Under the pieces are notes generated by a model. That model was not told where the DNA came from, did no database searches, and was given only the letters and a program-made list of their open reading frames with translations. A program made the position numbers and the translations under genes. A stretch of 64,000 bases of DNA from Vreelandella songnenensis (GTDB lineage Bacteria; Pseudomonadota; Gammaproteobacteria; Pseudomonadales; Halomonadaceae): contig NZ_PVTK01000001.1 of assembly GCF_003002925.1 (NCBI RefSeq), positions 806,001 to 870,000 of the forward strand. Reading direction: 5' to 3'. Shown here piece after piece: positions 9,483-19,208 of the stretch (its first letter is position 1; each line of letters begins with the position of its first letter).

Positions 9483-12400
9483 TGCGCCGTGGCCCTATCG
9501 CCTGGATGATCGATCACGGGGTAGCCCCCAATCTCTTGATGGTGCTGTTTATCGTGGGCGGCCTCATGGCGTCACTGGCGATCAAGAAAGAGGTCTTTCC
9601 CGAGTTCGAGATCGAGATCGTTCAGGTCTCCATCAGCTATCCGGGCGCCACGCCGGAAGACGTCGAGCAGAGCCTGCTGCTGCCCGTCGAGGCGGCGATT
9701 TCCAACGTCGAGGGTATCGACGAGCTGACCTCGAGCGCCGGCGAAGGCAGCGGTATGGTCAGCGCCACGCTGATTGACGGCGTGGACGTGATGCGCGTGT
9801 ATCAGGATATCCAGCAGGCGGTCAATGCAATTACCACCCTGCCCAACGCTGCCGACCCGCCCCGCTTTACCCTGGCTGGCGGCTCTCGCAGCGTGGTCAG
9901 CCTCCAGGTTTACGGCGCGGTGGGGCTTTCCGCGCTTCACGATGCCGCCGAAGACGTGCGCGCCGAGCTGCAGGCCGCCTCGGGCATCTCGCGGGCCGAG
10001 CTTTCGGGCAACCGCGAGCGTGAAATTCAGGTGCATCTGGATGAAGAGGCCATCGAACGCTACGGGCTCGACCACCAGCAGCTGGCCAGCCGCATCGGTG
10101 CCGAGGCGCTGGATCTGGCCAGCGGCCAGCTGACCACCGCCGAAGGCGAGTGGCTGATTCGCTACCAGGGCCGGCGCAACAGTGCCGCCGAGTTCGCCGA
10201 CCTGCCCATTCTAACCACCGCCCAGGGCACGCCGGTGCTGCTGGGCGATATCGCCCGCGTCAGCGACGGCTTTGCGGAAACCGACCGGGAGGAGTTCTAC
10301 AACGGCGAGCCTGGGCTTTCGGTGAACATCTATCAGATTGGCCACCAGACGCCGACCAGCATTTCACAGGCCGTTTACGCCGAGCTCGATAACCTGCGCG
10401 CGGGCCTGCCCCCCGGGGTCAGCCTGGATGTCGCCCGCGACAGCTCCAAGGTGTATGAAGACCGTTTGAGCCTGCTGCTCAAGAACGCCTGGATGGGCCT
10501 GGCGCTGGTACTGGTGCTGATGGCGCTGTTTCTGGAAGCACGCCTGGCCTTCTGGGTAACGCTGGGCATCCCGACCGCGTTTCTGGGCGCCATGCTGTTT
10601 CTGCCCTGGATCGGCGTATCGCTGAACATGATGTCGATGTTTGCCTTTATCATTGCCCTTGGCATCGTGGTGGACGATGCGATCATGGTGGGCGAGAACA
10701 TCTACAGCTATCGTGAAGAGGGCTATTCGCTGCGCGATGCGGCGGTCAAGGGCGCCAGCGAAATCGCCATCCCGCTCACCTTTGCCATTCTTTCCAACAT
10801 CGTGGCGTTCTTGCCACTGCTGTTCCTGCCGGGCTTTCTGGGCATGCTGTTTGCTACGGTGCCGGTGGTGGTGATTACAGTTTTCCTGATCTCCTGGGCC
10901 GAGGCGCTGTTCATCCTGCCCGCCCACCTCGCCCACAGCCGCAAACCGCGCGAGACACCGGCCTGGCAGAAACCGCTTGAAGCGCTGCGCCAGCGCATGC
11001 AGGGCGGCCTGCACCACTTTACCTATCGCCAGTTCGAGCCGTTTCTGCAGCGCGCGCTCAACCAGCGCATGCTGAGCATCGCGCTGGGCGTGGCGGTGCT
11101 GCTCGTCGCCCTGTCGTGGGCGATGAGCGGGCGGCTTGGGTTCTCGCTCATGCCGCGAGCCGAATCCGACCAGGTGCAGGCCACCGTGACCCTGCCGATC
11201 GGCACCAACATCAGCGTCAGCCGGGAGCTTAGCCAGCAGCTGCTGGAGGCCGCTCGGCAGCTGAGCGAGCGTGAAGACACGCTGGCGTTCAGCAGCACGC
11301 GCAGCCGCCTGGATGGCGAGAGCCTCGAAGTACGCCTGGATATCGCCAGCGAAAGCCTGGAGGCATGGCCGCCGTCACGCATTGCCAGTGAGTGGCGTGA
11401 GGTGGCCGGCGACCTGGTGGGCGCCCAGTCGGTACGCTTTGAGTCCGATTTTGGCGGCCCCGGCAGCGGCGCTGCCCTCAGCCTGCGCCTCTCGCACCCC
11501 AACACCCAGGTGCTGGAAGCAGCCGCGGCACGTCTGGCCGAGGTGCTTAGCGAGTATGGCCTGACCGATATCGACAGCGGTATTGGCGACGGCAAACCCC
11601 AGCTGGAAATGCGCCTTTCGGCAGAAGGCCGCGCGCTTGGCCTGACCGGCAGCGACCTGGCACAGGCACTGCGCGGGCCGCTTCAGGGCGCCACAGCGGT
11701 CGAGCAGTTTGTCGGACGCAGCGAGATCAGCGTGGAAGTGCGCCTGCCCGAAACCGACCGCGATAGCCTGAACGAGCTTTACCGCATGCCGATACGCACG
11801 CCGGATGGCCTGAGCGTGCCGCTCTCCCGCGTGGCCGATATCACCTTGAGCCAGGCGTCCAGCAGCCTGCAGCGCATTGACGGCCGGCGCATCATTACCG
11901 TCACCGCCGATTCGGAAGGCGATCGGACCATCAATCAGGTACTAGCCACGCTGCAGGAAGACATCTTCCCCACGCTGACCAATACCTGGCCGGGGCTCGA
12001 GGTCAGCCTGGGCGGCCGCCAGCAGGATACCGCTGATAACCTCGCTTCGCTGCGCACCGCCATGTGGCTGATGCTGGCCGCGTTGTATGCGCTGCTGGCC
12101 ATCCCGTTTAGAAGCTACCTGCAACCCTTGCTGGTACTGGCCGCCATTCCGTTTGGCATCGTGGGTGCCGTGGTCGGCCATATGATCATGGGCTTCGGGC
12201 TTTCGATCATCAGCCTGCTGGGGATGCTGGCGCTCTCCGGGGTGGTAATCAACGACGCCCTGGTGCTGATCGATTACGCCAACCGCAAGCGGCGTGAAGG
12301 CATGGCGCCCCGGGAAGCTATCGTTGCCGCCGCCACCCGCCGCCTGCGGCCGATCATGATGACCACGCTGACCACCTTTCTGGGCCTGGCACCGATGATT

Positions 12401-12577
12401 CTGGAAACCTCGCGTCAGGCGCGCTTCATGATCCCCATGGCCATTTCGCTGGGCTTTGGCATGATCTTCGCCACCGTCATTCTGCTGATTCTGGTGCCCT
12501 GCCTTTATCTGGGCATGGAGAACTGGCGCGAGCGGCGAAGCATGCCGCAAAAACCTCGCCAGGAGGGCGCTGCCTGA
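9482..12577 (+). CDS. RND multidrug efflux permease (HAE1/AcrB type)
   Basis: A 1031-residue proton-driven inner-membrane pump with the standard layout: TM1 near residue 12-32, a large periplasmic porter loop, TM2-6, a second loop and TM8-12. The TM4 proton-relay aspartate pair is present (IVVDDAIMVGENIY), as is the repeated-half motif GVVINDALVLIDYANRKRREG. The FPEFEIEIVQVSISYPGA start matches the HAE1 group rather than heavy-metal pumps, whose methionine/charged signature is not evident. It is coupled at both ends: ATG within the adaptor stop and its own TGA overlapping the kinase ATG. The substrate is unknown, but the BaeS/BaeR partners suggest drugs, bile-like detergents or envelope-active compounds. 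Confidence 0.94.
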   Translation: MRRGPIAWMIDHGVAPNLLMVLFIVGGLMASLAIKKEVFPEFEIEIVQVSISYPGATPEDVEQSLLLPVEAAISNVEGIDELTSSAGEGSGMVSATLIDGVDVMRVYQDIQQAVNAITTLPNAADPPRFTLAGGSRSVVSLQVYGAVGLSALHDAAEDVRAELQAASGISRAELSGNREREIQVHLDEEAIERYGLDHQQLASRIGAEALDLASGQLTTAEGEWLIRYQGRRNSAAEFADLPILTTAQGTPVLLGDIARVSDGFAETDREEFYNGEPGLSVNIYQIGHQTPTSISQAVYAELDNLRAGLPPGVSLDVARDSSKVYEDRLSLLLKNAWMGLALVLVLMALFLEARLAFWVTLGIPTAFLGAMLFLPWIGVSLNMMSMFAFIIALGIVVDDAIMVGENIYSYREEGYSLRDAAVKGASEIAIPLTFAILSNIVAFLPLLFLPGFLGMLFATVPVVVITVFLISWAEALFILPAHLAHSRKPRETPAWQKPLEALRQRMQGGLHHFTYRQFEPFLQRALNQRMLSIALGVAVLLVALSWAMSGRLGFSLMPRAESDQVQATVTLPIGTNISVSRELSQQLLEAARQLSEREDTLAFSSTRSRLDGESLEVRLDIASESLEAWPPSRIASEWREVAGDLVGAQSVRFESDFGGPGSGAALSLRLSHPNTQVLEAAAARLAEVLSEYGLTDIDSGIGDGKPQLEMRLSAEGRALGLTGSDLAQALRGPLQGATAVEQFVGRSEISVEVRLPETDRDSLNELYRMPIRTPDGLSVPLSRVADITLSQASSSLQRIDGRRIITVTADSEGDRTINQVLATLQEDIFPTLTNTWPGLEVSLGGRQQDTADNLASLRTAMWLMLAALYALLAIPFRSYLQPLLVLAAIPFGIVGAVVGHMIMGFGLSIISLLGMLALSGVVINDALVLIDYANRKRREGMAPREAIVAAATRRLRPIMMTTLTTFLGLAPMILETSRQARFMIPMAISLGFGMIFATVILLILVPCLYLGMENWRERRSMPQKPRQEGAA

Positions 12578-13977
12578 TGGCGATTTCTCTACCCGGATGG
12601 CGACCTTCACGGCTGGGGCTGAAACTCTTTGCCGCTATCTTGAGCGTCAACGTGGCGATTTCCGCCAGCATGTTTCTGGCCGTGTCCTACAGCATCGACC
12701 GCGGATTCATCGACTACCTGAACCAGGCGCAGGAGCGCCGCGCCATGCTGCTGGCCGACGGCCTGATTACGCGTTGGGAAACCCAAGGCGACTGGCGCTG
12801 GCTTGAGCAGAACCCCGAGCGCTGGCCGCATATCGTGCGCTTCGAGCTGGGTCAGGAGCATCGCGAGCGCCCCTCCCCGCTCGGCGAAGCGCAGGATTTT
12901 GCCCTGCGGGCGCCGGAAGGTGAGTTCGTCGTGCCGCCCCGTAACGGCCGCACGGGGTCCGGCGACTGGCGCTGGCTGACGCTCTACAGCAACAGCGAAG
13001 CTATCGGCTCGCTGGGGTTTCGTCCCCCGCAGCAGATGATGGAGCGCATGGAGAACCGCTTTCTGGAGCTTCAGCAGCGCAATCTGGTGATCATCGTCAT
13101 CTCGATCGGCCTGGCCTCGCTGCTGCTGGCCGCCGGGCTCTCCTGGTGGCTGAGCCGGCGCACGCGGGCACTCGCCGTGGCCACGCGGCGTCTTACCGAA
13201 GGCAACTACCACACCCGCCTGCCCGAGCGCGGCCGGGATGAACTGGCCCGGCTTGCGCGGGACTTCAACGTCCTGGCCGCTACCCTTGAAGCCAATCGCG
13301 ATGCCCGGGCGCGCTGGGTCTCCGATACCGCCCACGAGCTGCGCACGCCTTTGGCCGTGCTGCGCGGTGAAATCGAGGCAATGCAGGACGGCATCCGCCC
13401 GCTGAATCAGGAGAACCTGAGTTCGCTGGCTCAGGAAGTCGCCCAGCTCGAGCACCTGGTGGCGGATTTGCGCCTGCTGTCCCAAAGCGATGCCGGTGCC
13501 CTGGACATTCACCTGGCACCGATGAACCTGAGCGCCAGCCTGGGAAGCCGCCTGGAAGACGCTGATCGCTGGCTGAGTGACAGCGGCCTTGCGCTGGTCA
13601 CACAGATCGCCCCGGACGTGATGATTCGGGGCGACGCCCAGCGTCTGCACCAGCTGTGGAACAACCTGCTGGACAACAGCTGCGCCTATACCGATGCCCC
13701 CGGCACGCTCAAAGTGACGCTTGCCATCGAGCACCAGCAGGCGGTGATCACTTGGCAGGACAGTACGCCGGGCGTGCCCGAAAGCGAGCTTTCAAGGCTG
13801 ACCGAGCGCCTCTATCGCGTTGAGGGTTCGCGCAACCGGGCCAGCGGCGGCAGCGGCCTGGGGCTTTCCATTGCAAGCGCGTTGGTCAGCGCTCACGGCG
13901 CCACCCTGGAAGCCTCCAACGCGGCGCTGGGCGGGCTTTGCTGGACACTACGCTTTCCTCTTCTGACGGCCCATTGA
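12577..13977 (+). CDS. baeS: Sensor histidine kinase, BaeS-like
   Basis: A 466-residue inner-membrane kinase. TM1 is about residues 17-38, the periplasmic sensor about 40-167 and TM2 about 168-190. HAMP follows (RRLTEGNYHTRLPERGRDEL), then the phospho-acceptor box WVSDTAHELRTPLAVLRGEI with H253, an N-box (LWNNLLDNSCAYT) and a G-box (SGGSGLGLSI). The H-box is very close to E. coli BaeS, which senses envelope stress and controls the mdtABCD pump and spy. It starts inside the pump stop codon (TGATG), so pump and sensor are made together. The periplasmic domain is unlike anything I can name. Confidence 0.9.
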   Translation: MAISLPGWRPSRLGLKLFAAILSVNVAISASMFLAVSYSIDRGFIDYLNQAQERRAMLLADGLITRWETQGDWRWLEQNPERWPHIVRFELGQEHRERPSPLGEAQDFALRAPEGEFVVPPRNGRTGSGDWRWLTLYSNSEAIGSLGFRPPQQMMERMENRFLELQQRNLVIIVISIGLASLLLAAGLSWWLSRRTRALAVATRRLTEGNYHTRLPERGRDELARLARDFNVLAATLEANRDARARWVSDTAHELRTPLAVLRGEIEAMQDGIRPLNQENLSSLAQEVAQLEHLVADLRLLSQSDAGALDIHLAPMNLSASLGSRLEDADRWLSDSGLALVTQIAPDVMIRGDAQRLHQLWNNLLDNSCAYTDAPGTLKVTLAIEHQQAVITWQDSTPGVPESELSRLTERLYRVEGSRNRASGGSGLGLSIASALVSAHGATLEASNAALGGLCWTLRFPLLTAH

Positions 13978-14705
13978 TGATAAAAGAGCCTTCCATGACC
14001 CAAGATACCCCGCTGTTGATCGTCGAGGACGAGCCCAAGATTGCCCGCCTCATGGATGACTACCTGACCTCCCACGGCTACCGCGTGACCACCATCGGCC
14101 ACGGCGACGAGGTGCTTCCCTGGCTTGAGGAAAACTCGCCTGAGCTTGTGCTGCTGGATGTCATGCTGCCCGGCAAGGATGGCCTGACGCTGTGCCGCGA
14201 AATTCGCAACGCCCGGCCCGCCATCGCCATCATCATGGTGACTGCCAAGGTGGAGGAAGTGGACCGCCTGCTGGGCCTTGAACTGGGCGCCGATGACTAT
14301 ATCTGCAAGCCCTTCAGCCCCCGCGAAGTGGTCGCCCGGGTGAAAGCGGTACTGCGCCGCAGCCAGGCGATGGCCGAGCAGGCCGCCCCGGATCACCAAA
14401 AAAGCCATGAGGCGACGCCAGTCACTCTCAATGAAGACGGCTGGCAGGCGCTGGCCGGCGGCCAGGATCTGGGGCTTACCGCCGTCGAGTTCCAGCTGCT
14501 GCGGGTCATGATGCAGTCACCCGGGCGCATCTTCAGCCGCGAACAGCTGATGGATCACATGTACCGCGACAACCGTATCGTCTCCGAGCGCACCGTCGAC
14601 AGTCATATCAAGAAGCTGCGCAAGAAGATCACCGAGGCCCTGCCCGAACAGGAGATCATTCGCTCGGTATATGGAGTGGGCTACAAGTACCAGCCGGAGG
14701 GGTAA
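13977..14705 (+). CDS. baeR: Response regulator, BaeR-like (OmpR/PhoB family)
   Basis: A 242-residue DNA-binding response regulator. The receiver has the acidic pair in LLIVEDEPKIAR, phospho-acceptor D61 (LVLLDVMLPGKDGLTLCREI) and conserved Lys in ADDYICKPFSPREVVARVK; a winged helix follows (RIVSERTVDSHIKKLRKKI). Similarity to E. coli BaeR is high through the receiver. The start at 13977 overlaps the kinase stop in the same TGATG arrangement as the two previous junctions. An ATG at 13995 with AAAGAG upstream is the alternative. It probably activates the pump operon and the Spy-like gene just downstream. Confidence 0.92.
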   Translation: MIKEPSMTQDTPLLIVEDEPKIARLMDDYLTSHGYRVTTIGHGDEVLPWLEENSPELVLLDVMLPGKDGLTLCREIRNARPAIAIIMVTAKVEEVDRLLGLELGADDYICKPFSPREVVARVKAVLRRSQAMAEQAAPDHQKSHEATPVTLNEDGWQALAGGQDLGLTAVEFQLLRVMMQSPGRIFSREQLMDHMYRDNRIVSERTVDSHIKKLRKKITEALPEQEIIRSVYGVGYKYQPEG

Positions 14706-14731
14706 TGGCAGACGCAGAAGGTCTTGGTTGT

Positions 14732-14758
14732 TGCACACTCCGTGCATCGGGTTTGCAC
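14732..14758 (+). promoter_or_regulatory. Dyad and repeat upstream of the Spy-like gene
   Basis: TGCAC-N5-GTGCA (14732-14746) is followed by another TTTGCAC (14752-14758), giving three half-sites between baeR and the Spy-like gene. This is a candidate regulator site. It does not obviously match the E. coli BaeR box, so the binder is open. Confidence 0.25.
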
Positions 14759-14803
14759 GGCGCTGCCGGATACTGCAATAGTCAACTTATCAGGAGGTAC
14801 GTC

Positions 14804-15217
14804 ATGAAAATGTCATTACGTCAGATGTTTGCCCCGACCCTGCTTGCCCTGGCACTGGCCCCGCTGGCCTTTTCGGCCCAGGCGGAGCAGCACTCAGGCC
14901 ACGCCTCCGAGGCTGATCGTGAAGCGTTTCATCAGCGCATGGAAGAGCGCCGCCAGGAAGTCTATGAGCGCGCCGGCCTGAACGAAGAGCAGCAGGCTGC
15001 CCTCAACGAAGTGAACGCCGAGCACTACCAGGCCATGCAGGCGCTGCGTGCCGAGCATCAGGAAAAAGTCGCTGACATTCTTTCCGAAGAAGAGCGCGAT
15101 GCCCTGAAAGATGCCATGAAGGAAGTGCACGACGAGCATCGCGGCGAAGGTAAAGGCCACGGCCGTCGCGGCGGGCATGACCATCGAGATGGTGAAGCGG
15201 AAGCTGTCAGCGAGTAA
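14804..15217 (+). CDS. Spy/CpxP-like periplasmic protein
   Basis: A 137-residue exported protein. It has a signal peptide (residues 1-25, ending SAQA-E), then a charged helical region with the LTxxQ-like element AGLNEEQQAALNEV repeated in weaker form (ILSEEERDALKDAMKEV), and a His/Gly-rich tail (GKGHGRRGGHDH) that could bind metal. The Spy/CpxP/ZraP group are periplasmic chaperones or stress sensors induced by Bae or Cpx. An AGGAGG ribosome binding site sits 7 bases before the ATG; longer readings back to 14705 lack a signal peptide at the N-terminus. Position directly after baeSR suggests BaeR control, as for E. coli spy. Confidence 0.82.
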   Translation: MKMSLRQMFAPTLLALALAPLAFSAQAEQHSGHASEADREAFHQRMEERRQEVYERAGLNEEQQAALNEVNAEHYQAMQALRAEHQEKVADILSEEERDALKDAMKEVHDEHRGEGKGHGRRGGHDHRDGEAEAVSE

Positions 15218-15239
15218 TCCTTCTACTCGCTGCCTATCA

Positions 15240-15274
15240 AGAACGCCCGGCCATTGCCGGGCGTTCTGCTTTTC
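15240..15274 (+). terminator. Terminator after the Spy-like gene
   Basis: 12-bp perfect stem (AGAACGCCCGGC / GCCGGGCGTTCT) with a CATT loop at 15240-15267, followed by GCTTTTC. It closes the efflux/baeSR/spy transcript before betT. Confidence 0.85.
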
Positions 15275-15350
15275 ATACCGGCCGTCTGCCTCCCCATGCC
15301 CTCTCTAAACCGCACGTTGACTTGAAGCGGACTCTTAAACCACGTATTTT

Positions 15351-15370
15351 AAATTGAACGTTCATTTAAA
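15351..15370. promoter_or_regulatory. BetI-like operator in the betT promoter
   Basis: A TGAACGTTCA palindrome (15355-15364) sits in a near-palindromic AT-rich frame (TTTTAAAT..ATTTAAAA), 52 bases before the betT start. TTGAACGTTCAA-type dyads are the known binding sites of the choline-responsive TetR repressor BetI. No betI gene is in the window, so regulation in trans is inferred. Confidence 0.6.
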
Positions 15371-15415
15371 AATAAATTCGCTTACCTTTTGTCTCAACCA
15401 CAGGAGTCCGCCTGC

Positions 15416-17464
15416 ATGGCGAAAGACAACGCTTCCCTCTCCTCTCGTGACCGTCTGAATCCCGTGGTTTTCCACGGCAGTATGGCCGGTATACTGATAT
15501 TTCTTGTGCTCACGCTGCTGTTCACTCAGCAGGCCGGTGAGTTTTTCAATGCAGCGCTTGCCTGGGTAAGCACCACCTTTGGCTGGTACTACATGCTGGC
15601 AATTGTGGCGTATCTGGTATTTGTCGTGGTGATTGGCATGTCGCGATTTGGCAGCATTCGCCTCGGGCCGGATCACTCAAGACCCGAGTTTTCGCTGCTC
15701 TCCTGGTCAGCCATGCTGTTTGCGGCGGGTATCGGCATCGACCTTCTGTTCTTCAGCGTGGCCGAGCCGATTTCTCACTATCTGGCACCACCCGACCTGA
15801 CTCCGGAAAGTCAGGCAGCGATGCGTAACGCCGTTGTTCAAACCTATCTGCACTGGGGGCTCTCCGGCTGGGGGCTGTACGTGTTGATGGGTATGGCACT
15901 GGCCTACTTCAGTTATCGGCATCGCCTGCCGCTGGCCATTCGCAGCGCGCTCTATCCGCTCTTGGGCAAGCGCATTCATGGGCCTATAGGTAACGCGGTG
16001 GATATCACGGCGGTGGTTTCCACCGTGTTCGGCATCGCCACAAGCCTTGGAATCGGCGTCATTCAGCTCAATTACGGCCTGACTTACATGTTTGATGTGC
16101 CGGAGACGCTGACGGTACAGGTCATCCTGATTGTACTGGTGGTGATACTGGCCACCATTTCAGTGGTTACCGGGGTCGAAAAGGGCATTCGCCGTCTGTC
16201 AGAGTTCAACATGCTGCTGGCGCTGGGACTGATGTTGTTTATCCTGTTTTCCGGCGACACACTGGTTCTGCTCGACAAGGTGGTGAACAACGCAGGCGAT
16301 TATCTTTCAGGCTTTGTAGCCGCGAGCTTTGATACCAACGCCTTCACCGGCGACGGTGCCCAGGAGTGGAAAATGGGATGGACGATCTTCTTCTGGGGCT
16401 GGTGGATTGCCTGGACCCCGTTTGTGGGTCTGTTCCTGGCGCGTATTTCCCGTGGCCGCACCATCCGTCAGTTTGTCGCCGGTGCCCTGTTCATACCGCT
16501 CGCGTTCATGATGGTATGGATGTCGGTATTTGGTAACAGTGGTATTGAACTGGTCGCCAATCAGGGCGTCACAGCACTTGGCGAACAGGCTCTCAACACG
16601 CCGCAAACCACGATTTACACACTGCTTGAGTACTACCCGTATGCAGGTATCACCGCGGCCGTTGTCACCATTCTGGGCATCGTGTTCTTCATTACTTCCG
16701 CCGACTCCGGCGCGCTGGTACTGGCCAACTTCACATCGATCTTGAGCGACGTCAATCACGATGCGCCAATTCGCCTGCGCATTTTCTGGTCGGCAGTGAT
16801 TGGGCTGATCACCATTGCTCTGCTGATGGCCGGTGGACTCAACGCCCTGCAAAGTGCAGTGGTCATTACCGCCTTACCCTTCTCGGTGGTGATTTTCGCG
16901 GTCATGCTGGGAATGTACAAAGCCCTCAAGCTTGAGGGCAACAAGGCCGATGCGCGTCGGGCAATTGCCGGTAGCGCCCCCGGCGGTGACTGGAAGGAGC
17001 GCCTGGATCATGCCCTAGACACTTCCAACCGCGCAGGGGCTGCTGCGACCATCAAGCACTCGATTCGCCCGGCAATGATCCAGTTTGCCGAGGAGCTTGA
17101 AAGCCGTGGCCAGGCTGCAAATGTGAGCGAAGAGCAGCAGGAAGGCGAGTCGTTGCCCAGCCTGATGCTTCAGGTTGATCTGGGCGAAGCCACCCGCTTT
17201 GTCTATCAGGTGTGCCCGCACCGCATGCGCACGCCAAGCTTTATCGAAGCCGACGATGACTTCTACGTACGCCTGGATGTCTATCTGGCCGAAGGCGGCC
17301 TGGACAAGGATCTGAACGGCTATACCCGCGGACAGGTGATCGGTGATCTGGTAAGCGAATACGAGCGCCACCTGCATTTCCTCGCTCTGGCAGGCCAGGA
17401 GCGCGGCACCGTACAACCCATGCCCGGCACCATCGGCGAACCGCCCGAGAATGCCCAGCTGTAG
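15416..17464 (+). CDS. betT: High-affinity choline transporter, BCCT family (BetT-like)
   Basis: A 682-residue sodium- or proton-coupled choline importer of the betaine/choline/carnitine family, feeding glycine betaine synthesis for osmoprotection. There are twelve predicted membrane segments. The BCCT signature is in TM8 (GWWIAWTPFVGLFLARISRG) and the N-terminal half follows E. coli BetT closely (LLSWSAMLFAAGIGIDLLFF). A long cytoplasmic C-terminal tail (about residues 530-682) is the BetT-specific osmosensing extension. The ATG at 15416 has AGGAG 9 bases upstream; an upstream TTG lacks a site. It stands alone behind a BetI-like dyad. No betA/betB neighbours are present. Confidence 0.93.
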   Translation: MAKDNASLSSRDRLNPVVFHGSMAGILIFLVLTLLFTQQAGEFFNAALAWVSTTFGWYYMLAIVAYLVFVVVIGMSRFGSIRLGPDHSRPEFSLLSWSAMLFAAGIGIDLLFFSVAEPISHYLAPPDLTPESQAAMRNAVVQTYLHWGLSGWGLYVLMGMALAYFSYRHRLPLAIRSALYPLLGKRIHGPIGNAVDITAVVSTVFGIATSLGIGVIQLNYGLTYMFDVPETLTVQVILIVLVVILATISVVTGVEKGIRRLSEFNMLLALGLMLFILFSGDTLVLLDKVVNNAGDYLSGFVAASFDTNAFTGDGAQEWKMGWTIFFWGWWIAWTPFVGLFLARISRGRTIRQFVAGALFIPLAFMMVWMSVFGNSGIELVANQGVTALGEQALNTPQTTIYTLLEYYPYAGITAAVVTILGIVFFITSADSGALVLANFTSILSDVNHDAPIRLRIFWSAVIGLITIALLMAGGLNALQSAVVITALPFSVVIFAVMLGMYKALKLEGNKADARRAIAGSAPGGDWKERLDHALDTSNRAGAAATIKHSIRPAMIQFAEELESRGQAANVSEEQQEGESLPSLMLQVDLGEATRFVYQVCPHRMRTPSFIEADDDFYVRLDVYLAEGGLDKDLNGYTRGQVIGDLVSEYERHLHFLALAGQERGTVQPMPGTIGEPPENAQL

Positions 17465-17495
17465 CGCCAGACCACGCTGCCGTGGTGAACCATGC

Positions 17496-17520
17496 AAAAC
17501 GCCCGGCATTGCCGGGCGTT
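17496..17520 (-). terminator. Terminator of the aldehyde dehydrogenase gene, possibly bidirectional
   Basis: A perfect 10-bp stem AACGCCCGGC / GCCGGGCGTT (17498-17507 with 17511-17520) and 3-base loop. On the minus strand it runs into TTTT (AAAA at 17496-17499), which suits termination of 17563-19083. It also ends betT. Confidence 0.8.
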
Positions 17521-17562
17521 ATTACAGGCACACCATGCGATGGAATGCATGTTGAATCGGGG

Positions 17563-19083
17563 TTAGAAGAACCCGAGCGGGTTGATGTCATAGCTGATGA
17601 GCAGGTTCTTGGTCTGCTGGTAGTGCTCGAGTGCCACCTTGTGCGTTTCGCGGCCCACGCCAGATTTCTTGTAGCCGCCAAAGGCAGCGTGCGCGGGGTA
17701 CTGGTGGTAGCAGTTGGTCCATACGCGGCCGGCCTGGATACCGCGGCCCATTCGAAACGCCACGTTGATATCCCGGCTCCACACGCCCGCGCCGAGTCCG
17801 AACTCGGTGTCGTTGGCAATCGCCAGCGCTTCCTCTTCATCCTTGAAGGTGGTGACCGCAACCACCGGGCCAAAGATCTCCTCCTGAAAGACGCGCATCT
17901 TGTTGTCGCCTTTCAGCAGCGTCGGCTGGATGTAGTAGCCCTTGTCATAGCTCGGGTCGAAGCTCTCCTTGTTGCCCCCGGTGAGGAATTCGGCGCCCTC
18001 TTCACGGGCCACGTCCATGTAGGACATGATCTTGTCGTACTGCTCCTGGGATGCCTGGGCGCCTACCTGCACGTCGGTATCCAGGGGGTTACCGCGCTTG
18101 ATGGTCCTGGTGCGTTCGAGCACCTTGGCCATGAATTCGTCGTACATGCTCTCCTGAATCAGCGCGCGCGAAGGGCAGGTACACACTTCGCCCTGGTTGA
18201 AGAAGGCCAGCACCAGCCCCTCGACCGCTTTATCGATGAACGTCGGCTCGGCGTTCATGATGTCGGCAAAGTAGATATTGGGCGACTTGCCGCCCAGCTC
18301 GACGGTGGAAGGAATGATGTTTTCAGCGGCGCACTTGAGAATGTGCGAGCCCACCGGCGTGGAGCCGGTAAAGGCGATCTTGGCGATGCGCTTGCTGCTG
18401 GCCAGCGCCTGCCCCGCTTCTGCGCCGAAGCCATTGACGATATTGACCACGCCCGGCGGCAGCAGGTCGCCGATGATCTTGATCAGTTCCAGAACGGACG
18501 CGGGCGTCTGCTCGGCGGGCTTGAGCACCACGCAGTTGCCGGCGGCAAGTGCCGGTGCAAGCTTCCACACGGCCATCAGGATAGGGAAGTTCCAGGGAAT
18601 GATCTGCCCTACCACGCCCAGCGGCTCGTGGAAGTGGTAGGAGACGGTGTTGGCATCGATATCCGCCGCCGTGCCTTCCTGCGCACGAAGACAGCCGGCA
18701 AAGTAGCGAAAGTGATCCACCGCCAGCGGTATGTCGGCATTCAGGGTTTCGCGTACGGCCTTGCCGTTGTCCCAGGTTTCGGCCACCGCTAAAAGCTCCA
18801 GGTTCTGCTCGATGCGGTCGGCCATCTTGAGCAGGATATTGCTGCGCTCGGCGGCAGAGGTCTTGCCCCAGGCCGGGGCGGCCTTGTGGGCGGCATCCAG
18901 CGCTTTATCGATATCTTCCGCGGTCGAGCGCGGGATTTCGCAGAATACGTCTCCATTGACCGGGCTGATATTGTCGAAATACTGCCCGTTTACCGGCGCC
19001 ACGAATTCGCCGCCGATATAGTTGCCATAACGTTTTTCAAATGACACCACGGCATTGGCATCACCCGGATTGGCGTAGATCAT
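17563..19083 (-). CDS. NAD-dependent aldehyde dehydrogenase, ExaC/AcoD/AldB type
   Basis: A 506-residue aldehyde dehydrogenase oxidising acetaldehyde or similar short aldehydes to acids in the cytoplasm. Active-site residues are E263 ([12 protein letters not shown]) and C301 in the [11 protein letters not shown] context, with a second cysteine at 303 typical of the ExaC/AcoD subgroup. The oxyanion Asn and cofactor contacts lie in [11 protein letters not shown]. Length and start agree with the subgroup, and AGGAG precedes the ATG. In relatives this gene serves ethanol or acetoin use; a betaine aldehyde role is unlikely because BetB differs around the active site. It is a monocistron, convergent with betT. 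Confidence 0.92.
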   Translation of the reverse strand: MIYANPGDANAVVSFEKRYGNYIGGEFVAPVNGQYFDNISPVNGDVFCEIPRSTAEDIDKALDAAHKAAPAWGKTSAAERSNILLKMADRIEQNLELLAVAETWDNGKAVRETLNADIPLAVDHFRYFAGCLRAQEGTAADIDANTVSYHFHEPLGVVGQIIPWNFPILMAVWKLAPALAAGNCVVLKPAEQTPASVLELIKIIGDLLPPGVVNIVNGFGAEAGQALASSKRIAKIAFTGSTPVGSHILKCAAENIIPSTVELGGKSPNIYFADIMNAEPTFIDKAVEGLVLAFFNQGEVCTCPSRALIQESMYDEFMAKVLERTRTIKRGNPLDTDVQVGAQASQEQYDKIMSYMDVAREEGAEFLTGGNKESFDPSYDKGYYIQPTLLKGDNKMRVFQEEIFGPVVAVTTFKDEEEALAIANDTEFGLGAGVWSRDINVAFRMGRGIQAGRVWTNCYHQYPAHAAFGGYKKSGVGRETHKVALEHYQQTKNLLISYDINPLGFF

Positions 19084-19208
19084 CGCAAAGCTCCTGCATC
19101 TTATGGTTATTGAAGGCGCCTATGCAGTGTGGGCCACCTTGATGCTTTGCGAAATAGACCATTAGCAGAATGGCACTCCTGGCTGGTTATCAGCAGCGAA
19201 CGCTCTGT

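Noticed and set aside
19170..19195. TGGCAC element resembling a sigma-54 -24 box
   Set aside because: The -12 element does not fit and it points away from the aldehyde dehydrogenase gene.
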